Source: CAZXNF01 sp050741255
Lineage (GTDB): Bacteria; Pseudomonadota; Gammaproteobacteria; Burkholderiales; SG8-41
NCBI GenBank assembly: GCA_050741255.1
Contig: JBOIEQ010000070.1
Location: 1-20,856 of the forward strand
Direction of reading: 5' to 3'
Length of the DNA: 20,856 nt
Numbering within the stretch: the stretch's first letter is position 1; each line of letters starts with the position of its first letter. This document shows positions 1 through 8,240 of this stretch, piece by piece. The position numbers and the translations under genes are program-made. The notes under the pieces are model-generated. The model was not told the DNA's origin, ran no database searches, and saw only the letters and a list, made by a program, of their open reading frames with translations.

Positions 1-3000
1 TCCAGAAGCACAGCACCGCCGGCGCCGCCATTCGCGTTGCCCGCAGCGCTCGCCGCGCCGCCTGTTGCGGTGAGTGTTCCGGCCGAGACGTCGATCACGC
101 CGCTCGCCGCGATCACCGTGATGTTGCCGGCATTGCCCCCCGCCAGGTCCGTCCCGTTGCCCGCGCCGCCGGAAGTCGTGATCGCGCCCGTCGTCGTAAC
201 GGTGTCGCCGCTCAAACTGATGCTGCCGCCGGCCTGCCCCGCAACCCCGGCCAGCGAAGGGCCCGCGGTCGACTGAATGGTGGCGCCCGCGCCAAATTGA
301 AGCGCGCCCGCTGACGACAGCGCAACATTGCCCCCGGCGCTGTTGTTATTGCCGCGCGTGTCGATTGCGCCGGTCTGCAGGAACGCGCCGGCTGCCGTAT
401 TTGCGGCATTGACGAATCCGGCGGCACCCGTCGAGGTGCCGGTAGAAGCGCCGGCGCGCGCGGTGAGAGCGCCCACCGTAACGTCGCCAGCGGTGCTGTT
501 GGAAAGTGTGATCGAGCCCGCATCACCGCCTTTGGCATCGGTGGTCACGGCGTTGCCGCCCGTGGCCGTGATGCCGCCGGTTGCGCTGATGCCGTTGGTA
601 GAGGTCAACGTGACCGCGCCCGCGTTGCCACCGGCACTATCCGAGAGCGCCACGGTGCCGCCGCCGCCGCTGGCCGTGATCAGGGTGTTCGCCGTGATGC
701 CGGCGCCCGCCAACGCCACGGCGCCGGCCGCGCCACCCGCGGACCCCAGCACCGTGCCGGCGCCGCCGCTCGAGGTGATGGCGCCGCCGACGGTCAGCGC
801 ACCGGTGGCGGTAGCCGTGATCGTGCCGCCATTGCCCGCCAGGCCACCGGTGGTGGTCAGCGCACCGGTGCCGACCGTCGTGCCCTCCACCGTAATGCCG
901 CCCGCGGCGCCGCCCGCTGCCCCCGCACCCAGGGAGAGACCGCTCGAAGCGGCGATGCCCGCCGTGCTCAACGTCCCGGCAGAGGCCAAAGTCCCCAGGC
1001 TGCCGGTGATCAGCACCGTGCCCGCGTTGCCGCCCGCGTTGCCGCCAGACACCGCGGCGCTGCCGGAAGCCGTGATCGCGCCCGTGTTAAGCGTCCGGTT
1101 CACGCCCCTGATCGTGAGGTTGCCGGCGTTGCGCCCCGCTGCATTGGTGCCCGCGTTGAGCGCTCCGCCACTGGTATTGATGGTGCTCGCGGCGAGTAGC
1201 GTGATGTCGCCAGCGGAAGTCAGCGTCACATTGCCGCCCGCGCCGCCCGCCTGGCCGGTGGTATTGATCGTACCGACCCTCAACAGCGCAGCTGCATTTT
1301 CCGTGATCGAAATGCTGCCTGCGGCACCGCTGACGCTGGTGCCCACCGCCGCGCCCGTTTGCGCCGTCAGCGTGCCGGTGGTCAGGGTATCGGTCCCGGT
1401 CAGATCAGCGGAGTTGTTCGTCACGCTGATCGCGCCCGCATTGCCACCGGCGGAATTGCCGCCCGCGCCCGCATTGCCGCCGCTGGCCGCCAGATTGCCG
1501 AGGCTCATGACGCCGACGCCGGTAACGGAGATGTTCGCGGCATTGCCGCCGACCGTGTTGGCGGCGGTGCCCGCGCCGCCCGTCGCCGTGATCGCGCCCG
1601 TGGTCACGCCGCCCGCCGAGTTAACGGTGACCGCGCCGCCATTGCCCCGCGCGCCACCCACCGTGCTGATCGCCCCGGTCGTGAGCAGCGTCGCTGCGTT
1701 ATTGGTCACGTTCACGCCGCCGGCCGTGCCACCCGTTCCAGTGCCCGTCGCGGCGCCGGTACTCGCGGTCAAGGCGCCGGTGGTGACGGCACCGGCCGTG
1801 TTGTTGGTCAGCGTGATGGTGCCGGCGTTGCCGCCGTTGCCGTTGGTGCTGATCGCCGCGCCACCGCTCGCCGTGATGCCGCCGGTCGCGCTGATGCCGT
1901 TGGTAGAGGTCAGCGTGACAGCGGCCGCGTTGCCGCCGGCGTTGTTCGAGAGCGCCAGCGTGGCCGCCCCGCCGCTCGCGGTGATCAGGGTGTTCGCCGT
2001 GATGCCGGCGCCCGTCAGCGCCACGGCGCCGGCGGACCCACCCGCAGACCCCGCCACCGTGCCCGCACCGCCCGATGAGGTAATGGCGGCGCCGACCGTC
2101 AGAGTACCGGAGGCATTCGCGGTGATCGCGCCACCATTGCCGGCGAGGCCACCGGTGGTCGTGGCCCCGTTGATCGACACATTCGTGCCGGTCACCAACA
2201 GCGTCGATGCCGCTCCGCCCGCGCCGCCCAGGCCAAAGGCATTGCCCGAACGCATGGTGAGGGGACCCACGGTGACGTCGCCCGTGGCGCTGAACGTCAT
2301 GTTTTTCGAATCGCCGCCGGCGCCGACGCCGGCCACCGCATTGCCGCCGGCCGCGGTGATCGCGCGGTTGGCAGTGAAGAAAATCGAGCCTGCGGTCGCG
2401 GTGACCGACACCGCACCGGCATTGCCGCCGCGCGCGTTGACCAGCGTCTGCGCATTGCTGCCGCTGGCGGTGATACCCGCCGCAAGCAACCCGATGTTCA
2501 CATCCGAACCGATGATCGTGAGATCGCCCGCATCGGTGCCCTGGATGCTGGCGCCCACCGCGGGTGCGCCGCCGCTGGTCGAAATGGAGATGTTGCCGGA
2601 CGAAGTCACCGTCCCCGAGGCGCTCAGCAATACGTTGCCGCCGTTGCCGCTGGCGCCGCCGGCGGTGCTGATCGAGGTTGTCTGGATGTTGCCGGCCGTA
2701 TTGGTCACCGCGATGCCGGTGCTCACCGCGCCGCCGGTCCCCGTGCCCGTGGCCGCGCCGGTGCTCGCCGTCAGCGTCGTGGTCGCAATGTTGCCGGCGG
2801 CGCTGTTCGCGAGCGTGATCGAGCCCGCGTTGCCGCCGTTGGCGTTGGTGGTGGTCGCCGCACCGCCGCTCGCACCGATGGTGGTGGCGGTGATCCCGTT
2901 GGTGGAGGTGATCGATATCGCGCCACCCGCGCCGCCCGGCTGATTGCTCAGATTAGTGACACCCGAACTGCCGTTGGCGGCAATCGTCGTGGCGGTAACA

Positions 3001-5819
3001 CCGACACCGCTCAGAATGATGTCCCCGGCAGCGCTGCCCGCCGAACTTGCGTTGGCCGTGCCGCCCGTGCTCGCGACCGCACCGGTGATGTTCAGCAACC
3101 CCGTGGTCGCCGTCGCCGTGATGTCGCCCCCCGCGCCATTCGCGCCGCCCGTGGTCGTGAGTGCGCCTGTCGCGGTAACCGCCGTCGCTTCCAGCGTGAT
3201 GCTGCCGGCGGCACCGCTCGCCACCGTACCGCTGGAGGCGCCGGTGGACACCGTAATCCCGGCCGTCGAGAGCGTGCCCGCCGTGGCGGACGTACCACCG
3301 GTGCCGGTAATCAGCACCGTGCCCGCGTTGCCCCCCGCGTTGCCCGCCACCACCGCCGAGCCACCGCTCGCGGTGATCGCACCCGTCACCGAACGGTTCA
3401 CGCCCTGGATCGTGATGTTGCCGGCATCACGGCCCGCGGCGGCCGTGGCCGCAATCAGCGTGCCGCCGCTGGCCGTAATGGTACTCGTCGCGGTGATTCC
3501 TCCCGCGGAGGTAAGCGTGACGTTGCCGCCCGCGCCGCCCGCCTGGCCGCTCGTGTCGATCGCACCCGTCTGCAGCAGCAGCGCCGCATTGTTGGTGACC
3601 GCTATGCTGCCCGCGCTGCCGCTCAGGGCCGCGCCCAGCGCCGCGCCGGTGCGGGCCGTCAATGCGCCCGTGGTCACGGTCCCGGCCAGCACGGAATTGT
3701 TGGCTACGCTGATGGCACCAGCACCGCCGCCGCCGGCTATTGCACCGCCGGAGTTACCACCGTTGGCCGTCAGTGCGCCGGTGACAATGGTGCCCGACCC
3801 GCTCACACTGATCGTGCCGCCGTTGCCGCCCGGCTGGCCTGCCGCGTTGCCGACGCCCCCGGTCGCGGTGATGGCGGCGGTGGTGACCGCCCCCGTACCC
3901 GTACCCATCACCGTTACGTTGCCGGCGTTGCGCCCCGGTGCGCCGGTACCGCCATTCGCGACGATAGCGCCGGCCAGATTGATGGTGCCTGCGGCGCTGA
4001 TCCCGACCGCGCCGCCGGCCGTATTGGCCGCCCCGGTCGTCGTGATCGTGCCGGCCGCGAGCGAGCTGACATCGACGCCGCTGATGCTGACCGCGCCGCC
4101 GGCCGTCAGCAACGCGGCGTTGAGGATCACATTGCCAATACCGTCTGAAACGGGGCCGCCCGTTCCCGAAAAATTGGCGTCGGCCGTCAGGCTGAGCGAG
4201 CCGGTGCCGGTCGTCGTGATGCCGGTGCCGGCATTGACGGTAATGTTGTTGCCCGCGCGCAGATCGAGACTGACATTGGCAACCCCCGTCGCGGTGCCCA
4301 CGTTGAAGGCGTTCTGGACGGTAATGTCATTGGTCGCTTCAAGCGTGATCGTGGTGCCCGCGGCGACGCCTGCGAAACTGCCGCCAGCACTGACGTTGAA
4401 ATTGCTGTTCAGCCCCGCAGCGTCGTTCCAGGCCATGGTCTGGTCGCCGGGCGGCGTAAAACCGGTGGTGTTCGATGCCGCGCCGGTGGACAACGTGATG
4501 TTGAGCGGATCGAACAGCACGGTGCCGCCGAGCCCGTTCGTGGCGCCCAGATCGACCCGGCCCGAAAAATCGAGCAGACGCTTGCCGGAGATCTCGGCGA
4601 AGCCGCCGTTGCCCGAAACGGCACCGCCACGCGCGGACACACCGCCGTAGAAGCGCATGATGTCGTCCGCCCACAGGACGATCTTGCCGCCGTCGCCGAT
4701 GCTGCCGGCATCGGCGCGCAGTTCCACCTCGCGGCCGACATACGTGCGCTGCGCGGTCGCGAAGCCGCCGTCGTCGATCGCGGCGCCGTGCAGGTCGCCG
4801 CCGGCGAGGATAGTGCCGCCGCCGGTGGTGCCGGAGACATCCACGCGCATGTTGTCGAAGAGGCCCACGCGGTCGCCGGTGAGAATGACCTCGCCGCCGG
4901 CGCCATCGCTTCCGGTCGCCTCGATGGAACCGCGGACGATAGCGTCGCCGGCATCCGCAGCGGCGATAACGCTGCCGCCGGTGACGCCATTCGCCGACAG
5001 CACGCTGGAGGCCTGGAGTTCGACGCCGCCCGACGCGCGCAGCACGATGCGGCCGCCGGCATCGATGGTCGCCGAGTTGGCGCTGACGCTGATCTTGCCA
5101 CCGTTGCGCACCAGCCCGGCGTACATGCCGCGCGGGTCGGAGGCGATATTGCTCAGGTTGATGCTGCCGCCCTCCGGCGCGGTCACTTCCACCTGCAGCC
5201 GGCGGGACAGCCCGTCCGTGATGCGTACCGACTTGCCCGCCGCCAGCACCACGTCGCCGTTGGGCGCGTTGATGATGCCCTGGTTGTCCACCGCGGAACC
5301 GACGAGGAAGACCTGTCCGCCCGGCGCGGTGGTGATGCGGCCCTGATTCACGATGGCGCCGCCAGCGGCGCCATCGCTGCCGAAGTTCATCCGGTTGGCG
5401 AGGAAATCGGCATTCGACAGATTGAGCGTGGAGGCGACCAGCCCGGCGACGTCGATCTGCGCGCCGGCCCCGAACACGATGCCGTTCGGGTTGATCAGCA
5501 TCACCCGCCCGTTGGACTGCAGGGCGCCAAGGATGACCGAAGGATCGCCGCCGGTGACGCGGTTCAGTACCGCCGACAATGAGGACGGCTGGATGAAGCG
5601 TGTAACTTCGCCGGACTGGATCGAGAACTGCTGCCAGTTGATGATGGCGCCGGCCGAGTTCCTGATCGTCAGCACGCTCCCGCTCTGGCTGAACGCGGCC
5701 GACCCTGACACCACCGTGGGATTGCTCGGGTTGGCGAGCGCGACGGACGAGACAAAGCACGCAGCGACAGCTACCGCCACAGCCTTGCGCTGCAATTTCG
5801 TCCGGGCCTTGGAACGCAT
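1..5819 (-). CDS. Giant filamentous-haemagglutinin-like adhesin (TpsA), N-terminal part
   Basis: Partial gene: the frame is open from the ATG at 5819 to the left edge, 1939 codons, with no stop seen. Residues 1-29 are a signal peptide (basic start, hydrophobic AVAVAVAACFVSSVALA, then NP). About residues 30-230 are the haemagglutination-activity/TPS domain, with NPNGIVFG at 110-117. The family is exported by Sec and then crosses the outer membrane through a TpsB/FhaC partner, which is not in this window. FDPLNITL at 436-443 precedes a long body of Gly, Ala, Thr, Ser and Asn, expected to fold as a beta-helix, with repeated units such as GGNAGT, TTGALTA and TNNAA. In the stretch I translated codon by codon (about the first 600 residues) the only Cys is in the signal peptide. 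The start is supported by the signal peptide and a weak GGCGGA upstream. The class is certain; the ligand is unknown. Confidence 0.9.
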   Translation of the reverse strand, partial: MRSKARTKLQRKAVAVAVAACFVSSVALANPSNPTVVSGSAAFSQSGSVLTIRNSAGAIINWQQFSIQSGEVTRFIQPSSLSAVLNRVTGGDPSVILGALQSNGRVMLINPNGIVFGAGAQIDVAGLVASTLNLSNADFLANRMNFGSDGAAGGAIVNQGRITTAPGGQVFLVGSAVDNQGIINAPNGDVVLAAGKSVRITDGLSRRLQVEVTAPEGGSINLSNIASDPRGMYAGLVRNGGKISVSANSATIDAGGRIVLRASGGVELQASSVLSANGVTGGSVIAAADAGDAIVRGSIEATGSDGAGGEVILTGDRVGLFDNMRVDVSGTTGGGTILAGGDLHGAAIDDGGFATAQRTYVGREVELRADAGSIGDGGKIVLWADDIMRFYGGVSARGGAVSGNGGFAEISGKRLLDFSGRVDLGATNGLGGTVLFDPLNITLSTGAASNTTGFTPPGDQTMAWNDAAGLNSNFNVSAGGSFAGVAAGTTITLEATNDITVQNAFNVGTATGVANVSLDLRAGNNITVNAGTGITTTGTGSLSLTADANFSGTGGPVSDGIGNVILNAALLTAGGAVSISGVDVSSLAAGTITTTGAANTAGGAVGISAAGTINLAGAIVANGGTGAPGRNAGNVTVMGTGTGAVTTAAITATGGVGNAAGQPGGNGGTISVSGSGTIVTGALTANGGNSGGAIAGGGGAGAISVANNSVLAGTVTTGALTARTGAALGAALSGSAGSIAVTNNAALLLQTGAIDTSGQAGGAGGNVTLTSAGGITATSTITASGGTLIAATAAAGRDAGNITIQGVNRSVTGAITASGGSAVVAGNAGGNAGTVLITGTGGTSATAGTLSTAGITVSTGASSGTVASGAAGSITLEATAVTATGALTTTGGANGAGGDITATATTGLLNITGAVASTGGTANASSAGSAAGDIILSGVGVTATTIAANGSSGVTNLSNQPGGAGGAISITSTNGITATTIGASGGAATTTNANGGNAGSITLANSAAGNIATTTLTASTGAATGTGTGGAVSTGIAVTNTAGNIQTTSISTAGGASGNGGNVLLSASGTVTSSGNISISTSGGAPAVGASIQGTDAGDLTIIGSDVNIGLLAAGITASGSNAQTLVNARGGNAGAVSVTATAGSIFFTANRAITAAGGNAVAGVGAGGDSKNMTFSATGDVTVGPLTMRSGNAFGLGGAGGAASTLLVTGTNVSINGATTTGGLAGNGGAITANASGTLTVGAAITSSGGAGTVAGSAGGSAGAVALTGAGITANTLITASGGAATLALSNNAGGNAAAVTLTSTNGISATGGITASGGAAISTNGNGGNAGTITLTNNTAGAVTTGALTASTGAATGTGTGGTAGGVNVTNNAATLLTTGAISTVGGARGNGGAVTVNSAGGVTTGAITATGGAGTAANTVGGNAANISVTGVGVMSLGNLAASGGNAGAGGNSAGGNAGAISVTNNSADLTGTDTLTTGTLTAQTGAAVGTSVSGAAGSISITENAAALLRVGTINTTGQAGGAGGNVTLTSAGDITLLAASTINTSGGALNAGTNAAGRNAGNLTIRGVNRTLNTGAITASGSAAVSGGNAGGNAGTVLITGSLGTLASAGTLSTAGIAASSGLSLGAGAAGGAAGGITVEGTTVGTGALTTTGGLAGNGGTITATATGALTVGGAITSSGGAGTVLGSAGGAAGAVALAGAGITANTLITASGGGGTVALSDSAGGNAGAVTLTSTNGISATGGITATGGNAVTTDAKGGDAGSITLSNSTAGDVTVGALTARAGASTGTSTGAAGFVNAANTAAGAFLQTGAIDTRGNNNSAGGNVALSSAGALQFGAGATIQSTAGPSLAGVAGQAGGSISLSGDTVTTTGAITTSGGAGNGTDLAGGNAGNITVIAASGVIDVSAGTLTATGGAASAAGNANGGAGGAVLL
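493..855 (-). repeat. Long repeat inside adhesin gene, copy 1
   Basis: This segment aligns without gaps to 1798-2160 at a constant offset of 1305 bp (435 codons). I checked the offset at four anchors: 493/1798, 571/1876, 676/1981 and 841/2146. Similarity is visible at the DNA level, for example GATGCCGTTGGTAGAGGT in both copies, so the duplication is relatively recent or kept similar by recombination. The offset is a multiple of three, so the adhesin frame is preserved. Confidence 0.75.
1006..1260 (-). repeat. Second repeat family inside adhesin gene, copy 1
   Basis: This resembles 3307-3550. Anchors are ATCAGCACCGTGCCCGCGTT (offset 2301), CGGTTCACGCCC (2298) and CCCGCGCCGCCCGCCTGGCC (2292). 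All offsets are multiples of three. The block lies just beyond the 1305-bp repeat, so a larger module of more than 1 kb has probably been duplicated and then edited. Confidence 0.6.
1798..2160 (-). repeat. Long repeat inside adhesin gene, copy 2
   Basis: Partner of 493-855 at 1305 bp. The two copies share most bases, with scattered substitutions and no indel in the stretch I compared. A third, more diverged and shorter copy begins about 1.0 kb further on, at 2800. Confidence 0.75.
2800..2935 (-). repeat. Long repeat inside adhesin gene, copy 3 (diverged, partial)
   Basis: This matches the start of copies 1 and 2 (2800 corresponds to 1798, and 2893 to 1894). The offset changes from 1002 to 999 bp, so at least one codon-sized indel has occurred. 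Similarity fades after about 2935. Confidence 0.55.
3307..3550 (-). repeat. Second repeat family inside adhesin gene, copy 2
   Basis: Partner of 1006-1260 at about 2.3 kb. Small in-frame indels of 3 to 6 bases separate the anchor points. Confidence 0.6.
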
Positions 5820-6082
5820 TGAATCCGCCGTGTTATTTCGCGCAGTACCCCGCGCGCATCCTCTCTCTGGAGGCTTACCGCAAAACCCATGCCGGAAGGT
5901 CCGGCGGACAGGTCATTTTCGATCTACTAATTTAGATAAAGAGTATGCCTTAACTATAGGAATTTCCAGTCTAATTTTTCCATGGATGTCCTACAGAGTA
6001 TTGATGTGCCAGGGAGTAACGGGGAAGTGCCCTTTTCGGATGACGAGTATTGGACGTTGCAGTATCGAGATATTGACCAAAA
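5820..6082 (-). promoter_or_regulatory. Upstream region of the adhesin gene
   Basis: A 263-bp gap with no gene, between the photolyase stop and the adhesin ATG. The stretch from about 5925 to 6005 is clearly AT-richer than the rest of the window, as expected of a promoter region, but I cannot choose one sigma-70 promoter. Near 5892-5909 two short inverted repeats overlap (CCGGA/TCCGG at 5892-5904 and GTCC/GGAC at 5899-5909), so only one could form at a time in the leader RNA. The role is inferred from position. Confidence 0.5.
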
Positions 6083-6086
6083 TCAA
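6073..6086. promoter_or_regulatory. FNR/CRP-type box candidate
   Basis: TTGACCAAAATCAA matches 9 of 10 defined bases of the FNR-type consensus TTGAT-N4-ATCAA. It overlaps the photolyase stop codon and lies about 255 bp before the adhesin start. One such match in a window of this size could occur by chance. Confidence 0.25.
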
Positions 6087-7501
6087 GGTTTTCCGGCTTT
6101 TCCATAGAGTGTGAGCGCACGCTCTCTCTGCTGAGCATGCTCAACGACAGGAAGGGGGTAGTTGCGCCCCAGCAACACCCCGGCCTTCGCCTGGGCTTCG
6201 GCAGTCAGGGTCCAGGGGGCGTGAACGGCCTTGTCGTCGCAACCTGCAAGCTCCGGGAGGTATTTGCGGATGAATTTGCCACCGGGGTCGAACTTCTGCG
6301 ACTGGGTCACGGGATTGAAGATGCGGAACCAGGGCTGGGCATCGCAGCCCGTCGAGGCCGCCCACTGCCAGCCGCCATTGTTGGCCGCCAGGTCGAAATC
6401 GTTGAGCTGGTCCGCGAAGTATCGCTCGCCCCAGCGCCAATCGATCAGGAGATCCTTCACCAGGAAGGACGCCACCACCATGCGCAGGCGGTTGTGCATG
6501 TAGCCGGTCTGGTTCAACTGCCGCATCGCCGCGTCGACCAGCGGATAGCCGGTGCGGGCCTCGCACCAGGCCGCGAACAAGGCACGGTCGTTCGGAAACG
6601 GCAGCGCGTCGTATTCGGGCCTGAACGCATGCCCGACCACCCGCGGATGGTGGTGCAGGATCTGGAAATAGAAATCGCGCCAGATCAGCTCGGACAGCCA
6701 GATCTGCGCCCCGCGCGAGGCGGCATGCTGCGCCTCGCGCGCGAGCTTGCGGATCGAAATCGTGCCGAAGCGCAGGTGCACCGACAGGTAGGACGGCCCT
6801 TTCACCGCGGGGAAATCGCGCCGCTCGTGATACTCGTCGCGGCGCTTCCTGAAGTCCGCGTAGAGTTTCGTGGCGCCGGACATGCCCGTGGGGATGCCGA
6901 GCGTCCGCAGGTTCGTGCGCGCGAAGCCCAGCGCTTCCAGCGCGGGCAACGGCTGCGCGGGTTCGCGCGCGAGGCGGTCGAGGTATTTCTCGGTCGGATA
7001 CGCCTGCAGGAAGAACGGCTCCAGTCGCCTGAGCCAGGCGTTTTTATACGGCGTGAACACCGAGAACGGCGTGCCGGCCTGCGTCAGGATTTCCGCTTTC
7101 TCGAAGATCACCTGATCCTTGCGCGTCTCGAACGCGATCCCCGCAGCCTCGAGCGCTTCGGCGACCGCCGCGTCGCGGGCGACCGCCCCCGGCTCGTAGT
7201 CGTGGTTCGCGAATACCACGGTGGCATCAAGGGATTGGGCCAGCCGGGGGATCTCGTCCTGCGCCCGGCCGTGCCGCACGTGCAGGGTGGCGCCGCGCTT
7301 CTCGAGCTCGGCTTTCAGTTCGGCCACGCTTTCCCAGATGAACTCCACCCGCCGGTCGGCGCGGCCCGGCAGCGCATCGAGAATCGCGGTGTCGAAGACG
7401 AACGCGCAATGCACGCGGCCGCCCGCCATCAGGCCCGCATACAGGGCGGCGTGATCGGCCAGCCGCAGGTCGCGGCGGAACCAGACAAGGACGGCATCCA
7501 C
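6083..7501 (-). CDS. phrB: Deoxyribodipyrimidine photo-lyase (class I CPD photolyase)
   Basis: This 472-residue flavoenzyme uses light energy to split cyclobutane pyrimidine dimers in DNA. The N-terminal alpha/beta antenna domain begins VLVWFRRDLRLADHAALYAG. The C-terminal FAD domain holds ELIWRDFY, TGYPLVDAAMRQL, MHNRLRM and DFDLAANNGGWQWAASTG (residues 368-385), with the Asn pair and Trp residues typical of CPD photolyases. Length equals E. coli PhrB. The start is a GTG at 7501: the frame is open upstream for 239 more codons, but those lie antisense to yqgE and resemble no photolyase. No clear Shine-Dalgarno is seen. It is transcribed divergently from yqgE. A methenyl-THF antenna is likely from the family but is not shown by the sequence. 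Confidence 0.95.
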   Translation of the reverse strand: MDAVLVWFRRDLRLADHAALYAGLMAGGRVHCAFVFDTAILDALPGRADRRVEFIWESVAELKAELEKRGATLHVRHGRAQDEIPRLAQSLDATVVFANHDYEPGAVARDAAVAEALEAAGIAFETRKDQVIFEKAEILTQAGTPFSVFTPYKNAWLRRLEPFFLQAYPTEKYLDRLAREPAQPLPALEALGFARTNLRTLGIPTGMSGATKLYADFRKRRDEYHERRDFPAVKGPSYLSVHLRFGTISIRKLAREAQHAASRGAQIWLSELIWRDFYFQILHHHPRVVGHAFRPEYDALPFPNDRALFAAWCEARTGYPLVDAAMRQLNQTGYMHNRLRMVVASFLVKDLLIDWRWGERYFADQLNDFDLAANNGGWQWAASTGCDAQPWFRIFNPVTQSQKFDPGGKFIRKYLPELAGCDDKAVHAPWTLTAEAQAKAGVLLGRNYPLPVVEHAQQRERALTLYGKAGKP

Positions 7502-7533
7502 GGGGAAAGGAAAAACCGGCGGGAAAAGTCCGC

Positions 7534-7539
7534 ATTGTA
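7534..7539 (-). promoter_or_regulatory. Candidate -10 box for phrB
   Basis: TACAAT on the minus strand, five of six bases of the consensus. It would start transcription about 26 nt before the phrB GTG. The matching -35 is poor. The same bases read on the plus strand form part of the yqgE -35 box, so the two divergent promoters overlap. Confidence 0.4.
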
Positions 7540-7563
7540 GGGGGCACTCCGCGCCGGTAGAAT
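7535..7563 (+). promoter_or_regulatory. Candidate sigma-70 promoter for the yqgE-ruvX-pyr cluster
   Basis: -35 TTGTAG at 7535-7540, a 17-bp spacer, and -10 TAGAAT at 7558-7563. Transcription would begin near 7570, only about 7 nt before the yqgE ATG at 7577, giving a nearly leaderless message. No Shine-Dalgarno is seen there. Confidence 0.5.
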
Positions 7564-7576
7564 CGGCCCCCGCGCG

Positions 7577-8134
7577 ATGGGTACGGTCAATCTGACGCAG
7601 CACTTCCTGATCGCCATGCCCAACATGGCCGACCCGCATTTCGCCCGTTCGCTCACCTTCATCTGCGAGCACAACGACCAGGGCGCGCTCGGCCTGGTGG
7701 TCAACCGTCCCACCGACCTCACCCTGTCGAAGCTGCTCGAGCAGGTCAACATCACGGTCAACGACGAACGCTGCCGCGCGCTGCCCATCCACTTCGGCGG
7801 CCCGGTCCAGCTCGATCGCGGTTTCGTGCTGCATCGCCCGCTTGGCCAGTGGCAGTCCACGCTGGCGGTCGGCGCCGTCGGTTTGACGACATCCAAGGAC
7901 ATCCTGGAGGCCGTGGCGCGCGGCGAGGGACCGGAGCACATGCTCGTCACGCTGGGCTACGCCGGCTGGGCCGCGGGCCAGCTGGAAAATGAGCTCGCGC
8001 AGAACGCCTGGCTGACGGTCGCGGCCGACGACGAGATTCTCTTCAATACGCCCGCCGAGGAGCGGCTGCCGCGCGCGATGAAGCTCCTGGGCATCGACTT
8101 CGCCAGCCTGTCGGAGACCGCCGGGCATGCTTGA
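7577..8134 (+). CDS. yqgE: YqgE/AlgH family protein (UPF0301)
   Basis: This 185-residue cytoplasmic protein is of a conserved family whose molecular activity is not firmly known. AlgH was named for an effect on alginate genes in Pseudomonas. The N-terminus LTQHFLIAMPNMADPHFARS, then FICEHNDQGALGLVVNRP, and later HFGGPVQLDRGFVLH and LGYAGWAAGQLENEL, are the family's signature segments, and the length is normal. In many proteobacteria yqgE sits directly upstream of ruvX, as here. The ATG is chosen because family members start just before the HHFLIAMP-like segment. A promoter lies immediately upstream, and the gene probably heads the ruvX-pyrR-pyrB-pyrC' transcript. Confidence 0.93.
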   Translation: MGTVNLTQHFLIAMPNMADPHFARSLTFICEHNDQGALGLVVNRPTDLTLSKLLEQVNITVNDERCRALPIHFGGPVQLDRGFVLHRPLGQWQSTLAVGAVGLTTSKDILEAVARGEGPEHMLVTLGYAGWAAGQLENELAQNAWLTVAADDEILFNTPAEERLPRAMKLLGIDFASLSETAGHA

Positions 8135-8137
8135 AAC

Positions 8138-8240
8138 CGTGAGGGGCAAGGGGTGAGGCGTGAGGAGGAAAAACCTTCGCCGCGCCTGCGCCCACGCCAT
8201 TTGATGATGCCCCCTCACCCCTCACGCCTCACCACTCACG
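8138..8240. repeat. 103-bp imperfect palindrome filling the yqgE-ruvX gap
   Basis: Inner arms GGTGAGGCGTGAGG (8152-8165) and its exact complement (8220-8233) form 14 bp around a 54-nt centre. Outer arms CGTGAG (8138-8143) and CTCACG (8235-8240) also pair. Both arms consist of GTGAGG-type short tandem units. The element starts 4 bp after the yqgE stop, and its last base is the first base of the ruvX GTG. It looks like a dispersed palindromic element rather than coding DNA. Confidence 0.7.

Noticed and set aside
328..4650. Two long plus-strand open frames in one register (328-2943 and 2944-4650), together over 1400 codons and proline-rich.
   Set aside because: They are antisense to the adhesin. 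In this register a plus-strand stop needs a sense codon starting TA or CA (Tyr, His, Gln), which are rare in this Gly/Ala/Thr/Ser/Asn-rich protein. The single stop at 2941-2943 falls on one such Gln codon. The real protein has a signal peptide and a TPS domain.
5997..6011. TGGCAC on the minus strand upstream of the adhesin as a sigma-54 -24 box.
   Set aside because: At the required spacing the -12 element reads TACT rather than TTGC, so the essential GC is missing.
6137..7540. 467-codon plus-strand frame.
   Set aside because: Antisense to the photolyase, Arg/Gly-rich, with no recognisable domain; typical of high-GC shadow frames.
7502..8218. In-frame upstream extension of the photolyase by 239 codons.
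   Set aside because: It runs antisense to yqgE, has no photolyase similarity, and the GTG at 7501 gives the standard 472-residue protein.
8153..8239. Upstream GTG start for ruvX.
   Set aside because: The added 29 residues come from the palindromic repeat; homologues start at SGTLLAFD-like sequence, matching 8240.
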